Of a DNA stretch of 64,000 nucleotides, positions 36,431 to 44,506 are shown piece by piece; the stretch's first letter is position 1; every line of letters starts with the position of its first letter. Below the pieces are notes generated by a model. It was not told the DNA's origin. It saw only the letters and a program-made list of their open reading frames with translations, and made no database searches. The DNA comes from an uncultured Desulfobacterales bacterium. GTDB lineage: Bacteria; Desulfobacterota; Desulfobacteria; Desulfobacterales; SpSt-501. The stretch is taken from assembly GCA_938048455.1 (NCBI GenBank), contig CALIUY010000001.1:17051-81050 (forward strand). Direction: 5' to 3'. Made by a program: the position numbers and the translations under genes.

Positions 36431-37123
36431 ATGCGCCGCAGGGTCGTTTTTCTGGACCGCGACGGGGTGATCAACCGCGATCTCCCCGAGGCCGTCACCC
36501 GTCCCGAGGACTTCGCGTTTCTCCCCCGCAGCTTGGATGCCCTGCGCCGTCTCGCGCAGGGCGGCTTCGCCTGCGTCGTCGTCACCAATCAGTCGGCCGT
36601 AGGGCGGGGTCGGCTCGCTGCGGAAACCTTGGCCGAAATCCACCGCCGCATGGTCGCGGGGATCCGCGCCGCGGGAGGGGATCTGCTCGACATTCTCGCC
36701 TGCCCGCACCCGCCCGATGCGGGCTGCGCCTGCCGCAAACCTGCAGCCGGCATGCTGCTCGAGGCGGCCCGGCGGCATGGGATCGACCTTTCCGCCGCAG
36801 GCCTGGTGGGGGACCGCGCCGGCGACATCCTGAGCGCCCGGCGCGCGGGGCTGGCCTATGCGCTGCTGGTGCGCACGGGCCAGGGCGAAACCGCGCTCGC
36901 GGAGCTCTCCGCGCTCGGCGTCCAGCCCGATGCGGTGGTCGCGGATCTCGCCGCGGCGGCGGAGTGGATTCTCGCGCGGGCGGGGCGGGAAGAGGTTCAG
37001 GAATCGGTTTCGGTCGAGGGGGGCAGCGGCACCTTGAGGAAGGCCACTCCTTCCTCGACCAACAACCGTTCTTCCTGCGGGGTGCTGACGCCGCGGATGT
37101 TCCGCGGCTCCGAGACCCCGTAG
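36431..37123 (+). CDS. gmhB: D-glycero-heptose-1,7-bisphosphate 7-phosphatase-like HAD enzyme
   Basis: 230-aa HAD-superfamily phosphatase for ADP-heptose (LPS core) synthesis. Nucleophile motif FLDRDGVINRD near 7-17, motif II VVTNQSAVGRG, the zinc-binding loop CPHPPDAGCACRKPA, and GDRAGDILSARRAG for motif IV. Family members are ~175-190 aa; this one runs on ~45 residues as low-complexity sequence that is antisense to the DUF1178 gene. HisB-type histidinol phosphatase is the main alternative. Confidence 0.85.
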   Translation: MRRRVVFLDRDGVINRDLPEAVTRPEDFAFLPRSLDALRRLAQGGFACVVVTNQSAVGRGRLAAETLAEIHRRMVAGIRAAGGDLLDILACPHPPDAGCACRKPAAGMLLEAARRHGIDLSAAGLVGDRAGDILSARRAGLAYALLVRTGQGETALAELSALGVQPDAVVADLAAAAEWILARAGREEVQESVSVEGGSGTLRKATPSSTNNRSSCGVLTPRMFRGSETP

Positions 37124-37425
37124 TGGATCTTCAAAGCCTCCTTGGCGAAATCGCTTCCCACATCCTCGAAATGGTTCTGGACGTAAGCGGCGATCCGCCG
37201 CTGCAAACGGCGGAGCAACCGCGGCGGATCGAGGTCTTCGGCCTCCGCCGGCGGGGGCTGGGAAGCGCGGATCGCAAAGCGCGAGGGCAGCCGCTCGATC
37301 CGGGTGTCGTTGCACACCGGGCAAGCGATGAGGCCCCGACGCTGCTGATCGAGAAAGGCCTCTGCGTCCTCGAACCAGCCCTCGAAGCCATGCCCCTTCG
37401 CGCACCGAAGGTCGTAGGCGATCAT
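36997..37425 (-). CDS. DUF1178 family protein
   Basis: 142-aa conserved protein of unknown function. N-terminal MIAYDLRCAKGHGFEGWF with a zinc-ribbon pair (CAKGH ... CPVCNDTRIERLPS), then a helical C-terminal domain (NHFEDVGSDFAKEALKIHYG) typical of DUF1178. ATG 37425 fits the family start. Its 3' end overlaps the tail of gmhB on the other strand by 127 bp, and its start lies ~115 bp from the divergent SH3 gene. Confidence 0.85.
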   Translation of the reverse strand: MIAYDLRCAKGHGFEGWFEDAEAFLDQQRRGLIACPVCNDTRIERLPSRFAIRASQPPPAEAEDLDPPRLLRRLQRRIAAYVQNHFEDVGSDFAKEALKIHYGVSEPRNIRGVSTPQEERLLVEEGVAFLKVPLPPSTETDS

Positions 37426-37454
37426 GGCCCGCCGCTCTTTTGCCTCTGGATTCC

Positions 37455-37468
37455 CGCAATCAATTGCG
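37455..37468. repeat. Perfect inverted repeat between divergent genes
   Basis: CGCAAT-CA-ATTGCG, 6-bp arms with a 2-bp spacer, lies between DUF1178 and the SH3 gene starts. It could be an operator; no known consensus is matched. Confidence 0.3.
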
Positions 37469-37540
37469 ATAAAGGTCAGAATAACCGATTCGCTGCGCTC
37501 CGTCAAACCGGATAGATGGGTTCGCAAGGTGATTTCCCTC

Positions 37541-38173
37541 ATGCGGGTAGGATTGCTCACGCTCGTTCTCCTGGGGGTCGCCCCCGGCGGCCTCCACGCC
37601 GCCACGAACGCCTACATCACCGACACCCTTCGTCTCGCGCTGCGGGCGGGACCGGCGGCCGACCAGAAATCGCTGGGGGTGGTGGAGAGCGGCCAGGCGG
37701 TGGAAATCCTGAAGGCGGGCGAGGAGTGGACGCTGGTTCGTTCCGCCGCAGGCATCGAAGGCTGGGTCCAGACGCGCTTTCTCACCGAGCAGCCGCCGCC
37801 TAAGCTCCTGGCCGCCCGCTTGCTGGAGAAGAGCCACGAGCTTGAGGCGCGTGCGGCGGCGCTTTCCGCGGAAAACGCCCGTCTGGAGGAAGAGAACCGC
37901 TCCTGGGCGGATCGCTTCGCCGCCCTGCAGGAGGAGTTCGCATCGTTCCGGCGCGATGCGGCCGAGGTCGAAACCCTGCGCGCCCGCCTGGAGCACGTTC
38001 AGAGCGAGCTCGCCGCGAAGGACAAGCTGCTCCGGCACCTCGGAGATCTCCCGGCGAGGTTCCTGCGCCCGGAGACGCTTACCGCCTTCCTCGCCGGCGC
38101 CGGGGTCCTGCTGGCGGGATTTCTCCTCGGTTTCTACGCGCGGCGCAAACGCCGCTGGTCTTCGCTCGATTAG
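37541..38173 (+). CDS. SH3-domain, coiled-coil membrane protein (TIGR04211/YgiM-like)
   Basis: 210-aa envelope protein. Signal sequence at residues 1-21 (LLTLVLLGVAPGGLHA), a bacterial SH3 domain at about 25-88 with RLALRAGPAADQKSLGVV and GWVQTRFL, a coiled coil at ~95-170 rich in E/A/L, then a C-terminal transmembrane helix (FLAGAGVLLAGFLLGFYA) and a short basic tail. This layout matches YgiM-type SH3 proteins that may bind peptidoglycan. ATG 37541 has AAGGTGAT upstream; the longer frame adds a sequence without similarity. Confidence 0.85.
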   Translation: MRVGLLTLVLLGVAPGGLHAATNAYITDTLRLALRAGPAADQKSLGVVESGQAVEILKAGEEWTLVRSAAGIEGWVQTRFLTEQPPPKLLAARLLEKSHELEARAAALSAENARLEEENRSWADRFAALQEEFASFRRDAAEVETLRARLEHVQSELAAKDKLLRHLGDLPARFLRPETLTAFLAGAGVLLAGFLLGFYARRKRRWSSLD

Positions 38174-38195
38174 CCCGCCGCACCGCAGCGGGCCG

Positions 38196-38212
38196 GAGCG
38201 GCACGGCCGCTC
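38196..38212 (+). terminator. Hairpin after the SH3 gene
   Basis: GAGCGGC-ACG-GCCGCTC forms a perfect 7-bp stem 23 bp after the stop. No T-run follows. It lies in the convergent gap with the HU gene. Confidence 0.35.
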
Positions 38213-38351
38213 TCCGGCTCCCGGGGAAGCTTTACGGGAATCGCGGAACGCAGGAGAAAGACGGAGGAGGGGGGCGGTGTTTCACGACCTGGGGTTACGT
38301 CGGCGCCCTCTCCGACCCGCCCCCCGCAATGCTTTATCGCCGGTCGGGGGG

Positions 38352-38621
38352 CTACTTCACCGCATCTTTCAGGGCTTTGCCGGCGACAAACTTCGGGGCT
38401 TTGGAGGCGCTGATCTTGATTTCGGCGCCGGTCTGGGGGTTGCGGCCTTTGCGGGCCTTGCGCTTGACCACCTTGAAGGTGCCGAAGCCGACGAGGGTCA
38501 CCGGCTGGCCTTTCTTGAGGGTCTTGGTGATCGACTCGAGGACGCAGTCGACCGCGGCCTGGGCCTCTTTCTTGGTGCTGACCACCTTGGCGACTTCCTG
38601 AACCAACTCCGCTTTGTTCAT
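38352..38621 (-). CDS. hup: HU family DNA-binding protein
   Basis: 89-aa nucleoid protein. The dimerisation helices ([20 protein letters not shown]) are followed by the DNA-embracing beta arms with [12 protein letters not shown] and the core [15 protein letters not shown]. It bends and compacts DNA. ATG 38621 follows a GAAAGGAG site. Alone, between small regulatory genes. Confidence 0.95.
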   Translation of the reverse strand: MNKAELVQEVAKVVSTKKEAQAAVDCVLESITKTLKKGQPVTLVGFGTFKVVKRKARKGRNPQTGAEIKISASKAPKFVAGKALKDAVK

Positions 38622-38662
38622 CGCAGGCTCCTTTCTTCGCGTAGGTGAAAGATTCCGCCGTC

Positions 38663-38875
38663 TCAGATGCTGTCCCGACAACTCTGGCAGTACTTCCGCG
38701 GAACCCCTCGTCCGATCCAGTGAAAGTTCATGACGTGCTTCTTGCCGCACTTGGGGCAGATGCATTCCACCTTGCTCTTGTCGTGGTCGAAGAGCGCCTC
38801 GCACTCGTCCGGTGCGTTTTCCTTGGCGGGCCGCTTGACGGCCCCGGCGGGTTCACGGCGTTTGGCGGACGGCAT
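38663..38875 (-). CDS. Small CxxC zinc-finger protein
   Basis: 70-aa protein with a basic, disordered N-terminus and a C-terminal zinc knuckle ([20 protein letters not shown] ... YCQSCRD). The [11 protein letters not shown] core is conserved in Desulfobacterota-type genomes as I recall, without known function; RNA or DNA binding is plausible. It lies between hup and dksA. Confidence 0.7.
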   Translation of the reverse strand: MPSAKRREPAGAVKRPAKENAPDECEALFDHDKSKVECICPKCGKKHVMNFHWIGRGVPRKYCQSCRDSI

Positions 38876-38933
38876 GGGTCATCACTCCTGAGAGCGACTC
38901 CGGGCCTGCAAACGGGAGCCTTCGGCCCGGCGT

Positions 38934-39296
38934 TCAGGTGCCCGTCTGTTTTTCGCGCGCCTCGAGCCGGGTCTTGCAACGGATGCAATGGCGCGTGACC
39001 GGACGGGCCTTGAGTCGTTCGATCGCGATTTCCTCCCCGCAGGATTCGCAAATCCCGTAGATCCCCTCCTCGATGTCCTCGAGCGAGCGGCGGATCTTGT
39101 TGATGAGCATAGTTTCCCGGTCGCGGATGCGCAAGGTGAAATTGCGCTCGGAGTCGAACACGGCGCGGTCGAGCGGATCCGGCGGCAGGTCATCGCCTTC
39201 GCGCAGCCCGATGCGGGTTCGATCCGCGTGGGTGAGCAGTTCGTTCAGCCATCGGGTGAGCAGTTGCTTGAAGAACTGGCGGTCTTTTTCTTTCAT
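38934..39296 (-). CDS. dksA: DksA/TraR-family RNA polymerase-binding regulator
   Basis: 120-aa transcription factor that works with ppGpp in the secondary channel of RNA polymerase. A long coiled coil carries DPLDRAVFDSERNFTLRIRD; the tip aspartates expected for DksA are at DRAVFD. The C4 zinc finger is CESCGEEI ... HCIRC. ATG 39296 is preferred over TTG 39305. A good promoter lies ~75 bp upstream. Confidence 0.92.
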   Translation of the reverse strand: MKEKDRQFFKQLLTRWLNELLTHADRTRIGLREGDDLPPDPLDRAVFDSERNFTLRIRDRETMLINKIRRSLEDIEEGIYGICESCGEEIAIERLKARPVTRHCIRCKTRLEAREKQTGT

Positions 39297-39371
39297 GGAA
39301 CGCAAGCCTCAAGCGCATCCCCCGGGCCGGGGTCGCCTCTCCCGCGCCGTTTCCGGCGGCGGCGGGAAACC

Positions 39372-39400
39372 TTTTATTCCCGATGCCGTTGTTTTTTTCA
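39372..39400 (-). promoter_or_regulatory. Candidate dksA promoter
   Basis: Minus strand TTGAAA (39400-39395) and AATAAA (39377-39372), 17 bp apart, each matching four or more consensus positions. Transcription would start ~70 nt before dksA. Confidence 0.5.
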
Positions 39401-39439
39401 AGAGCTTTTTTCGTCTCCGCTCCTTCGGCGCCGCCGCAT

Positions 39440-39468
39440 TTGACTTCTTGCACCGAGCCGCTTAGAGT
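39440..39468 (+). promoter_or_regulatory. Candidate promoter of the PilZ-yitT pair
   Basis: TTGACT (39440-39445) and TAGAGT (39463-39468) with a 17-bp spacer. The predicted start is ~20 nt before the PilZ ATG, whose GGAG site is 8 nt from the start. Confidence 0.6.
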
Positions 39469-39493
39469 CGTGTTCAAACATGGAGAACGATCG

Positions 39494-39811
39494 ATGGCCC
39501 CGTTTACCGAAAAACGCCGCGAACCCCGCGTTGCCTGCGACGCCGCCGTGGAGTGGGCACTGTTCAACCGCTTCGAATTCCATCCCGCCCGACTGCGCAA
39601 CGTGAGTCCGGCCGGAGGATACCTCGAGTGCGGTCAGCGCCTGAACGAGGGGTCCACGCTTCAGATCCGCCTTCGGCAGTGCCTGGCGCCCGCGGCCGCA
39701 AACGGCTGCCTGAGCGTGCGCACCAACGTCCTCTGCGAGGTGAAGTGGTGCCGCGAGCTCGAGGCCGGCGGAGCCTTCGGCGTCGGCGTGCGCTATCATT
39801 TCCCCGTGTGA
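39494..39811 (+). CDS. PilZ-domain protein
   Basis: 105-aa single PilZ domain. The c-di-GMP motifs are recognisable: RREPR near residues 8-12 (RxxxR) and NVSPAGG near 36-42 (D/NxSxxG). It should be a cyclic-di-GMP receptor controlling motility or envelope processes. The stop is 13 bp before yitT. Confidence 0.85.
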   Translation: MAPFTEKRREPRVACDAAVEWALFNRFEFHPARLRNVSPAGGYLECGQRLNEGSTLQIRLRQCLAPAAANGCLSVRTNVLCEVKWCRELEAGGAFGVGVRYHFPV

Positions 39812-39824
39812 AGCGTCCCCTCCC

Positions 39825-40685
39825 ATGACCCTTCGGTTCCTACACGGGCGCAGGCTCGCCGAAAACGTCCTGCTGATCGTCTCCGGCGCCCTGCTGTGCG
39901 CCTACGCGATCCAGGCGATCCTCGTGCCCAGCCGCTTTCTGGCCGGGGGCATCGGCGGTCTGAGCCTGTTTCTTCATTACCTCGTTCCCGCTTTGCCGGT
40001 CGGCGTCCTCTATTTCGTGCTGAACATCCCGCTCTTCGCCGTGGGCTGGAAGTTCGTCGGCCGCCGGTTCTTCGCCTACAGCCTCTTCGGCATGGGCATG
40101 CTCTCCGCCTTGCTCTTGATCCCCTTTTCCCCCTGCCCCGTTTCGGACCCGCTGCTCCAGGCGATCGCCGCCGGCATCCTCTCGGGGGTGGGCAGCGGCC
40201 TGATGCTGCGCTCCTTCGGCTCCGGAGGCGGCCTCGACATCCTGTCGGTGATTCTGCTCAAGAGCTGGTCCGTCCGGATCGGGACCACGGTCATGGCCTT
40301 CAACACGCTCTTGCTGCTCGTGGCCCTGTTCCGCTTTCCGCTGGAGATCGTGCTCTATACCCTGATCTATTTTTTCGTCACCTCGCAGCTGATCAACCTC
40401 GTGGTGACCGGCCTCAACCAGCGCAAAGCCGTCATGGTGATTTCTTCGCGCTGGGAGGAGATCGCCCGCGAGATCATGGAATCGATGCATCGCGGCGTGA
40501 CCATCGTCAACGGCGAGGGAGGCTATACGGGACGGCCGCTCAAGATCCTCTACGCGGTGATCACCTTTCAAGAGCTCTCCCGCTTCAAGGACATGGTGCG
40601 CTCGTATGACCCGCAGGCCTTTCTCGTGGTGAGCGAAACCCTCGAGGTCATGGGCAAGGGAATCGGCAATCAGCCGCACTGGTAG
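39825..40685 (+). CDS. YitT family membrane protein
   Basis: 286-aa inner-membrane protein: five or six hydrophobic helices in the first ~190 residues (DUF161 pattern GGIGGLSLFLHY, GSGGGLDILSVIL), then a soluble DUF2179 domain (GVTIVNGEGGYTGRPLKILYAVI). Transport of a small solute is suspected for the family but unproven. Its 3' end overlaps the convergent ATP-grasp gene by 38 bp. Confidence 0.88.
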   Translation: MTLRFLHGRRLAENVLLIVSGALLCAYAIQAILVPSRFLAGGIGGLSLFLHYLVPALPVGVLYFVLNIPLFAVGWKFVGRRFFAYSLFGMGMLSALLLIPFSPCPVSDPLLQAIAAGILSGVGSGLMLRSFGSGGGLDILSVILLKSWSVRIGTTVMAFNTLLLLVALFRFPLEIVLYTLIYFFVTSQLINLVVTGLNQRKAVMVISSRWEEIAREIMESMHRGVTIVNGEGGYTGRPLKILYAVITFQELSRFKDMVRSYDPQAFLVVSETLEVMGKGIGNQPHW

Positions 40686-41709
40686 GCGCCCCCGCAGGCG
40701 GCCCCGGCAGCGCCTCCTCGAGTATGCGGCCGATCGCCTCGGTGAAGGAAATTCCCGAGGCCTCGAGGGCGGCCGCAAATCCGGCGTCCGGGGCCAGGCA
40801 GGGGTTGGCGTTCACCTCGAGGATCCAGGGATCCCCGCGTCCGTCCACGCGGAAATCGACCCGCGCCCAGCCTTTCAACCCGAAACCCCGCCAGCAGTCG
40901 CAGGCCAGAGCGGAGAGCCGCGTCAGCAGCGCCTTCTCCGCCGCCGGGAAGGCGAAGCGCCGCGGGGTGTGGAGGAACTCGAAGGAGTCCGGGACCCACT
41001 TGGCGCGGTAGCCGACGACGGCGGGGGCGCCCTCCGGATAGCCCTCGAAGAGGATCTCCGCCGGCGCGAGCACCTGCGGTCCGCCGCCGCCCCCCAGCAG
41101 GGAGAGGTTGAACTCCCGGCCGGGGATGAAGCGCTCGGCGAAGCAGGCCCCGCCCAATGCGGGCGCGCGACGGGCGAGCTCTTCCCGCGCCTGCCCGGCG
41201 CGTTCGCAGAGCGGCAGCCGCCTTTCGTCCAGCCCGATCGAGGCGTGTTCCCAGAGCGATTTGATGAGCCAGGGTCCCGGCGCCGGATCCTCCGGGGGGG
41301 CGCAGGGGGCGATTCGCGGCGGCCCGGCCGGCGCGGGGTCGATCCAGGCGGGGGTGGGCAGACCGAGCAGCACGAGCCGTTCCTTGGCCAGCACCTTGTG
41401 CGAGGTGGTCCGCACGGCCTCGGCGGGCGAGCCGGTGAACGGCACCCCCAGAGTCTCGAGCAGCTCGGGCACCCAATGAATCAGGCAGCCGCGGCCGTCC
41501 AACGACTCGACGAGGTTGAAGACCAGATCGGGAGCGGTTTTTTCGAGGCGACGGCGAAAGCGTTCGAGATCGAGATCGCACTCCAGACGGAACGCGGTGT
41601 GGCCGAGACGCCGCAGGGCCCGGCCGACGGCCGCGACCTGCGCCAGGACGTCGCGCTCCTCGGGGCCCGCCCTCTCCGTCAAGGCGTTATGGACGATCGC
41701 GACCCGCAT
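40648..41709 (-). CDS. ATP-grasp ligase, D-Ala-D-Ala ligase-like (second copy)
   Basis: 353-aa ATP-grasp enzyme. The pre-ATP-grasp domain has a divergent D-Ala ligase N-terminus (MRVAIVHNALTERAGPEERD, DLVFNLVESLDGRG). The ATP-grasp fold is seen at FTGSPAEAVRTTSHKVLAKE and PWLIKSLWEHASIGLD. Metal ligands are seen in ARVDFRVDGRGDPWILEVNANPC. It should form an amide bond between an acyl-phosphate and an amine. The start at 41709 is by similarity; ATG 41736 would add nine residues. It overlaps the upstream ATP-grasp gene by 23 bp, so the pair is translationally linked. Confidence 0.8.
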   Translation of the reverse strand: MRVAIVHNALTERAGPEERDVLAQVAAVGRALRRLGHTAFRLECDLDLERFRRRLEKTAPDLVFNLVESLDGRGCLIHWVPELLETLGVPFTGSPAEAVRTTSHKVLAKERLVLLGLPTPAWIDPAPAGPPRIAPCAPPEDPAPGPWLIKSLWEHASIGLDERRLPLCERAGQAREELARRAPALGGACFAERFIPGREFNLSLLGGGGGPQVLAPAEILFEGYPEGAPAVVGYRAKWVPDSFEFLHTPRRFAFPAAEKALLTRLSALACDCWRGFGLKGWARVDFRVDGRGDPWILEVNANPCLAPDAGFAAALEASGISFTEAIGRILEEALPGPPAGAPTSAADCRFPCP

Positions 41710-42715
41710 CGCCTCGGGCGGCGCCGGAGGCTTCATCGATCCGCCGCCCGGCCGATTCGAGCACCCCGGAGATCAGCCGCTCGTAGGAAACCCCTGCCAA
41801 CCGGCAAAGGATCGGCAGATCGGAATGCTCGGGATGCAGACCGGCCAGCGGGTTGACCTCGAGAAAGCAGGGTCTTCCCCGGCGGTCGCAGCGGACATCC
41901 AGGCGGCCGGCGTCGCGGCAGCCGAGAACGCGCCAGGCCTCGAGGGCGACCCGCTCCACCTCTCCGATCAGGGGGTCTTCCCGGGGGGTGACCCGCCGGT
42001 AGCGGACCAGCTCCTCGAAGTGCTCCTTGTTGTAAAAGGAATAGACCGCCTCCTCGGCGCCGGCGAGCAGCAGCACCTCGACGGTGGCGATCACGCGCGC
42101 CTCGCGGCCGGTTCCGACCAGACCGACCGTGAATTCACGTCCCGGGAGAAAAGCCTCGACCAGGGCGGGCTGGCGGTAGTCGCGGATCAGCCGGCCGCAG
42201 ATCTCGACGAGATCTTTCCGTTTTCGGACTACGGAGCGCGCCGTGACGCCCTTTCCGGTCCCCTCGGCCACGGGCTTGACGAAATAGGGTCCGCGGAAGC
42301 GCACCTGCGCGGCCTCCTCGGGGAATTCCACGACGGCAAACGGAGCGGTCGGAATCCGCGCATCGCGCACCACCCGTTTGGCCATCGCCTTGTGCAGGGT
42401 CAGGCTGAGCACCAGCGGGTCGGAAAAGGTGTAAGGGATTTGGTAGGCGTCGAGCAGCGCGGGCACCTGGGCCTCCCGCCCCATGCCGTAGAGCCCCTCG
42501 GCGATGTTGAAGACGAGGTCCCAGCGGCGTCCTGCGGCCAGTCGTTCGACCAGCCGCCGGAGGTTGCCGATGCGCTCGGTCTGGTGACCCAGCCCCTGCA
42601 GGGTACGCTCGATCGCCTCGATCGTCTCCTCGCGGTCGAACTCGGCGACCTCCTCCTCCGCGAAGCCGAGCGCGCGGTACTCCGAGCGCAGATCGTAGGT
42701 GAGCCCGATGCGCAC
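41687..42715 (-). CDS. ATP-grasp ligase, D-Ala-D-Ala ligase-like (first copy)
   Basis: 342-aa ATP-grasp enzyme. N-terminal domain MRIGLTYDLRSEYRALGF; ATP-binding segment YFVKPVAEGTGKGVTA; C-terminal metal site AGRLDVRCDRRGRPCFLEVNPLAGL. Both EVNPLAGL and VEAFLPGREFTVGLVG are typical of ATP-grasp D-amino-acid ligases. The start is GTG 42715 with GAGG 6 nt upstream; kamA ends 8 bp before it. Together with the next gene and kamA it suggests a pathway that ligates a beta- or D-amino acid, but the product is unknown. Confidence 0.82.
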   Translation of the reverse strand: MRIGLTYDLRSEYRALGFAEEEVAEFDREETIEAIERTLQGLGHQTERIGNLRRLVERLAAGRRWDLVFNIAEGLYGMGREAQVPALLDAYQIPYTFSDPLVLSLTLHKAMAKRVVRDARIPTAPFAVVEFPEEAAQVRFRGPYFVKPVAEGTGKGVTARSVVRKRKDLVEICGRLIRDYRQPALVEAFLPGREFTVGLVGTGREARVIATVEVLLLAGAEEAVYSFYNKEHFEELVRYRRVTPREDPLIGEVERVALEAWRVLGCRDAGRLDVRCDRRGRPCFLEVNPLAGLHPEHSDLPILCRLAGVSYERLISGVLESAGRRIDEASGAARGDAGRDRP

Positions 42716-42723
42716 GATGCGCC

Positions 42724-44067
42724 TCAGTTCTCCGGTTCCCCGAAAACATCCGGATAACGGCAGGTGCGGCCGCGGAAGTTGCGCAGCAAAAGATCCCCCC
42801 CTTCGCGGCCCGCGACGCCGTTCGGCATGAGGGGGATCTTGCCCCCGCCGCCCGGAGCGTCGACGACGAAGGTCGGAACGGCGTAGCCCGAGGTGTGGCC
42901 GCGCAACCCCTCCAGGATCTCGAGCCCGCGGCGCACGGGGGTGCGGAAGTGCGCCGAACCGGTGATCGGGTCGCACTGGTAGAGGTAGTAGGGCCGCACC
43001 CGCATCCGGAGCAGCCGCTGGCAGAGATCCTTCATCACCGGCACACTGTCGTTGATCCCCTTGAGCAGCACGGTCTGGGAGCCGAGCGGGATGCCGGCGT
43101 TGGCCAGCCGTTCGCAGGCGCGCATCGCCTCCGGCGTGCACTCGGCGGGATGCGTGAAGTGCAGGCTCATCCAGAGCGGATGGTAGTGGCGCAGCATGCG
43201 CACGAGCGCCGGCGTGATGCGCTGGGGCAGGACGGCGGGGATCTTGGTCCCGATGCGGATGATCTCCACGTGCGGTACGGCGCGCAGCCGCGAGAGCAGC
43301 CACGCCAGGCGCTCGTCGTTCAGCGTGAGCGGGTCGCCGCCGGAGATCAGCACATCGCGCACGGCGGGCGTGCGGCGGATGTACTCGATCGCCTGCTCGA
43401 GGCGCGAGCGGCTGGGGTAGATGGCCCCGTGGCCGACGATCCGCGAGCGGGTGCAGTAGCGGCAATAGGTGGAACAGAAATCGAGAACCAGCAGCAGCAC
43501 GCGGTCGGGATAACGATGCACCAGGCCGCGGACCGGGCTCTGGTGCTCCTCGCTCAAGGGATCGTCGTCCTCGCCGGGGGAGGCGACGAACTCCTCCAGG
43601 GTCGGGATCACCGTACGCCGCAGCGGATCGGCCGGATCTTCGCGCGAAATCAGGCTCATGAAATAGGGGGTGATCCCCAGGGGCAGCTTGGCCTGGGCCT
43701 GCAGCACGGCACGGCGCTCGGAGTCGGACAGAACGATCATCCGTTCCAGCTGCTCGAGGCTGCGGATGCGGTTGCGGACCTGCCACTGCCAGTCGTTCCA
43801 TTCCTTCTCGGTCGCCGCGGGAAAATGGGCGCGGCGGAAAGCCGTCGCACGCGGGGAAGACGGGGTACGCGAGCGGAAAAAGGGAACGACGGTCAGCCGG
43901 GGTGTCGGACTCGAAAGCGGGGGCGGGGAAGGTGGGGGTTCGGAGGAAACGGGTGAACCCGGAGGCTCCTCATCGTTTTCGGAGCCTGCCTCGTTTCGGG
44001 ATGCGGGCAGGGAGGACAACCCGCTCGAGCGCATTTTTGCGGCGTCGGGTTTCATGGAAACCTGCAT
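42724..44067 (-). CDS. kamA: KamA family radical SAM lysine 2,3-aminomutase
   Basis: 447-aa radical SAM/PLP enzyme that converts L-lysine to beta-lysine. The cluster motif is CSTYCRYC; the glycine-rich SAM element is ISGGDPLTLND; the PLP lysine is in DAPGGGGKIPLMPN. The two aspartates that hold the lysine side chain in known enzymes appear in YQCDPITG and VVDAPG, so lysine is a credible substrate. An unusual ~85-residue Pro/Ser-rich N-terminal tail precedes the usual start. The initiator is uncertain: ATG 44067 sits too near GGAG and ATG 44055 too far. Confidence 0.88.
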   Translation of the reverse strand: MQVSMKPDAAKMRSSGLSSLPASRNEAGSENDEEPPGSPVSSEPPPSPPPLSSPTPRLTVVPFFRSRTPSSPRATAFRRAHFPAATEKEWNDWQWQVRNRIRSLEQLERMIVLSDSERRAVLQAQAKLPLGITPYFMSLISREDPADPLRRTVIPTLEEFVASPGEDDDPLSEEHQSPVRGLVHRYPDRVLLLVLDFCSTYCRYCTRSRIVGHGAIYPSRSRLEQAIEYIRRTPAVRDVLISGGDPLTLNDERLAWLLSRLRAVPHVEIIRIGTKIPAVLPQRITPALVRMLRHYHPLWMSLHFTHPAECTPEAMRACERLANAGIPLGSQTVLLKGINDSVPVMKDLCQRLLRMRVRPYYLYQCDPITGSAHFRTPVRRGLEILEGLRGHTSGYAVPTFVVDAPGGGGKIPLMPNGVAGREGGDLLLRNFRGRTCRYPDVFGEPEN

Positions 44068-44254
44068 TCTCCTTTCCGGCGGTAAGTCTTGACTGATGAC
44101 TCCGCTTTAGGACGTTTTTTTTTCGCCCAGCGATTACACCGGCCGGCGCTTGTGAAATCCGGCGATCAAGGAAACCATGAGCAAATCTGCAACGGAATCG
44201 GTGATCTGGTAATTTTTGAAACCCTTCCTGTTGTGTTTTCTATGGCCGAATAAT

Positions 44255-44272
44255 ACAACCAATCGTGGTTGT
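44255..44272. repeat. Inverted repeat ACAACC-N6-GGTTGT
   Basis: Perfect 6-bp arms in the AT-rich island, with further GTTGT/ACAAC units next to it. Operator-like; regulator unknown. Confidence 0.4.
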
Positions 44273-44411
44273 CAACAACAAAATGCGCCTCAGGGATGCT
44301 GAAATATTCCATTCTCTTCATTGGTTATGGGAAATTATACCCTTTTCCGGCGAAAAAGCAACGCCATTTTGGCAGTTGAAAAAAACTACTTGGGGCCATC
44401 GAGGACTTGCG

Positions 44412-44435
44412 ATATGTATCAAAAGAGATACATAT
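44412..44435. repeat. Inverted repeat ATATGTATC-N6-GATACATAT
   Basis: Perfect 9-bp arms around AAAAGA. It could be an operator or a hairpin. It lies ~70 bp downstream of the end of the leftward phnX gene. Confidence 0.45.
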
Positions 44436-44506
44436 GGGGTGCAAGAGATGGTGCAAAAGATATAGATCCAAGGCTATCGGCAGGCGAACGATGAGGGGAT
44501 TCGATC

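Larger units (their letters stand above)
44068..44506. other. AT-rich intergenic island with inverted repeats
   Basis: 439 bp, most strikingly 44190-44470, where GC drops far below the genome level. It contains ACAACC-N6-GGTTGT (44255-44272) and ATATGTATC-N6-GATACATAT (44412-44435, perfect 9-bp arms), and a run of nine T near 44110-44130. A 66-codon frame at 44265-44465 matches nothing known, and its codons are unlike those of neighbouring genes. Possible remnant of transferred DNA or a regulatory/SMR-like site. Confidence 0.6.

Noticed and set aside
44265..44465. A 66-aa gene in the AT-rich island
   Set aside because: No similarity, no ribosome site and the frame spans the inverted repeat at 44412-44435; probably chance.
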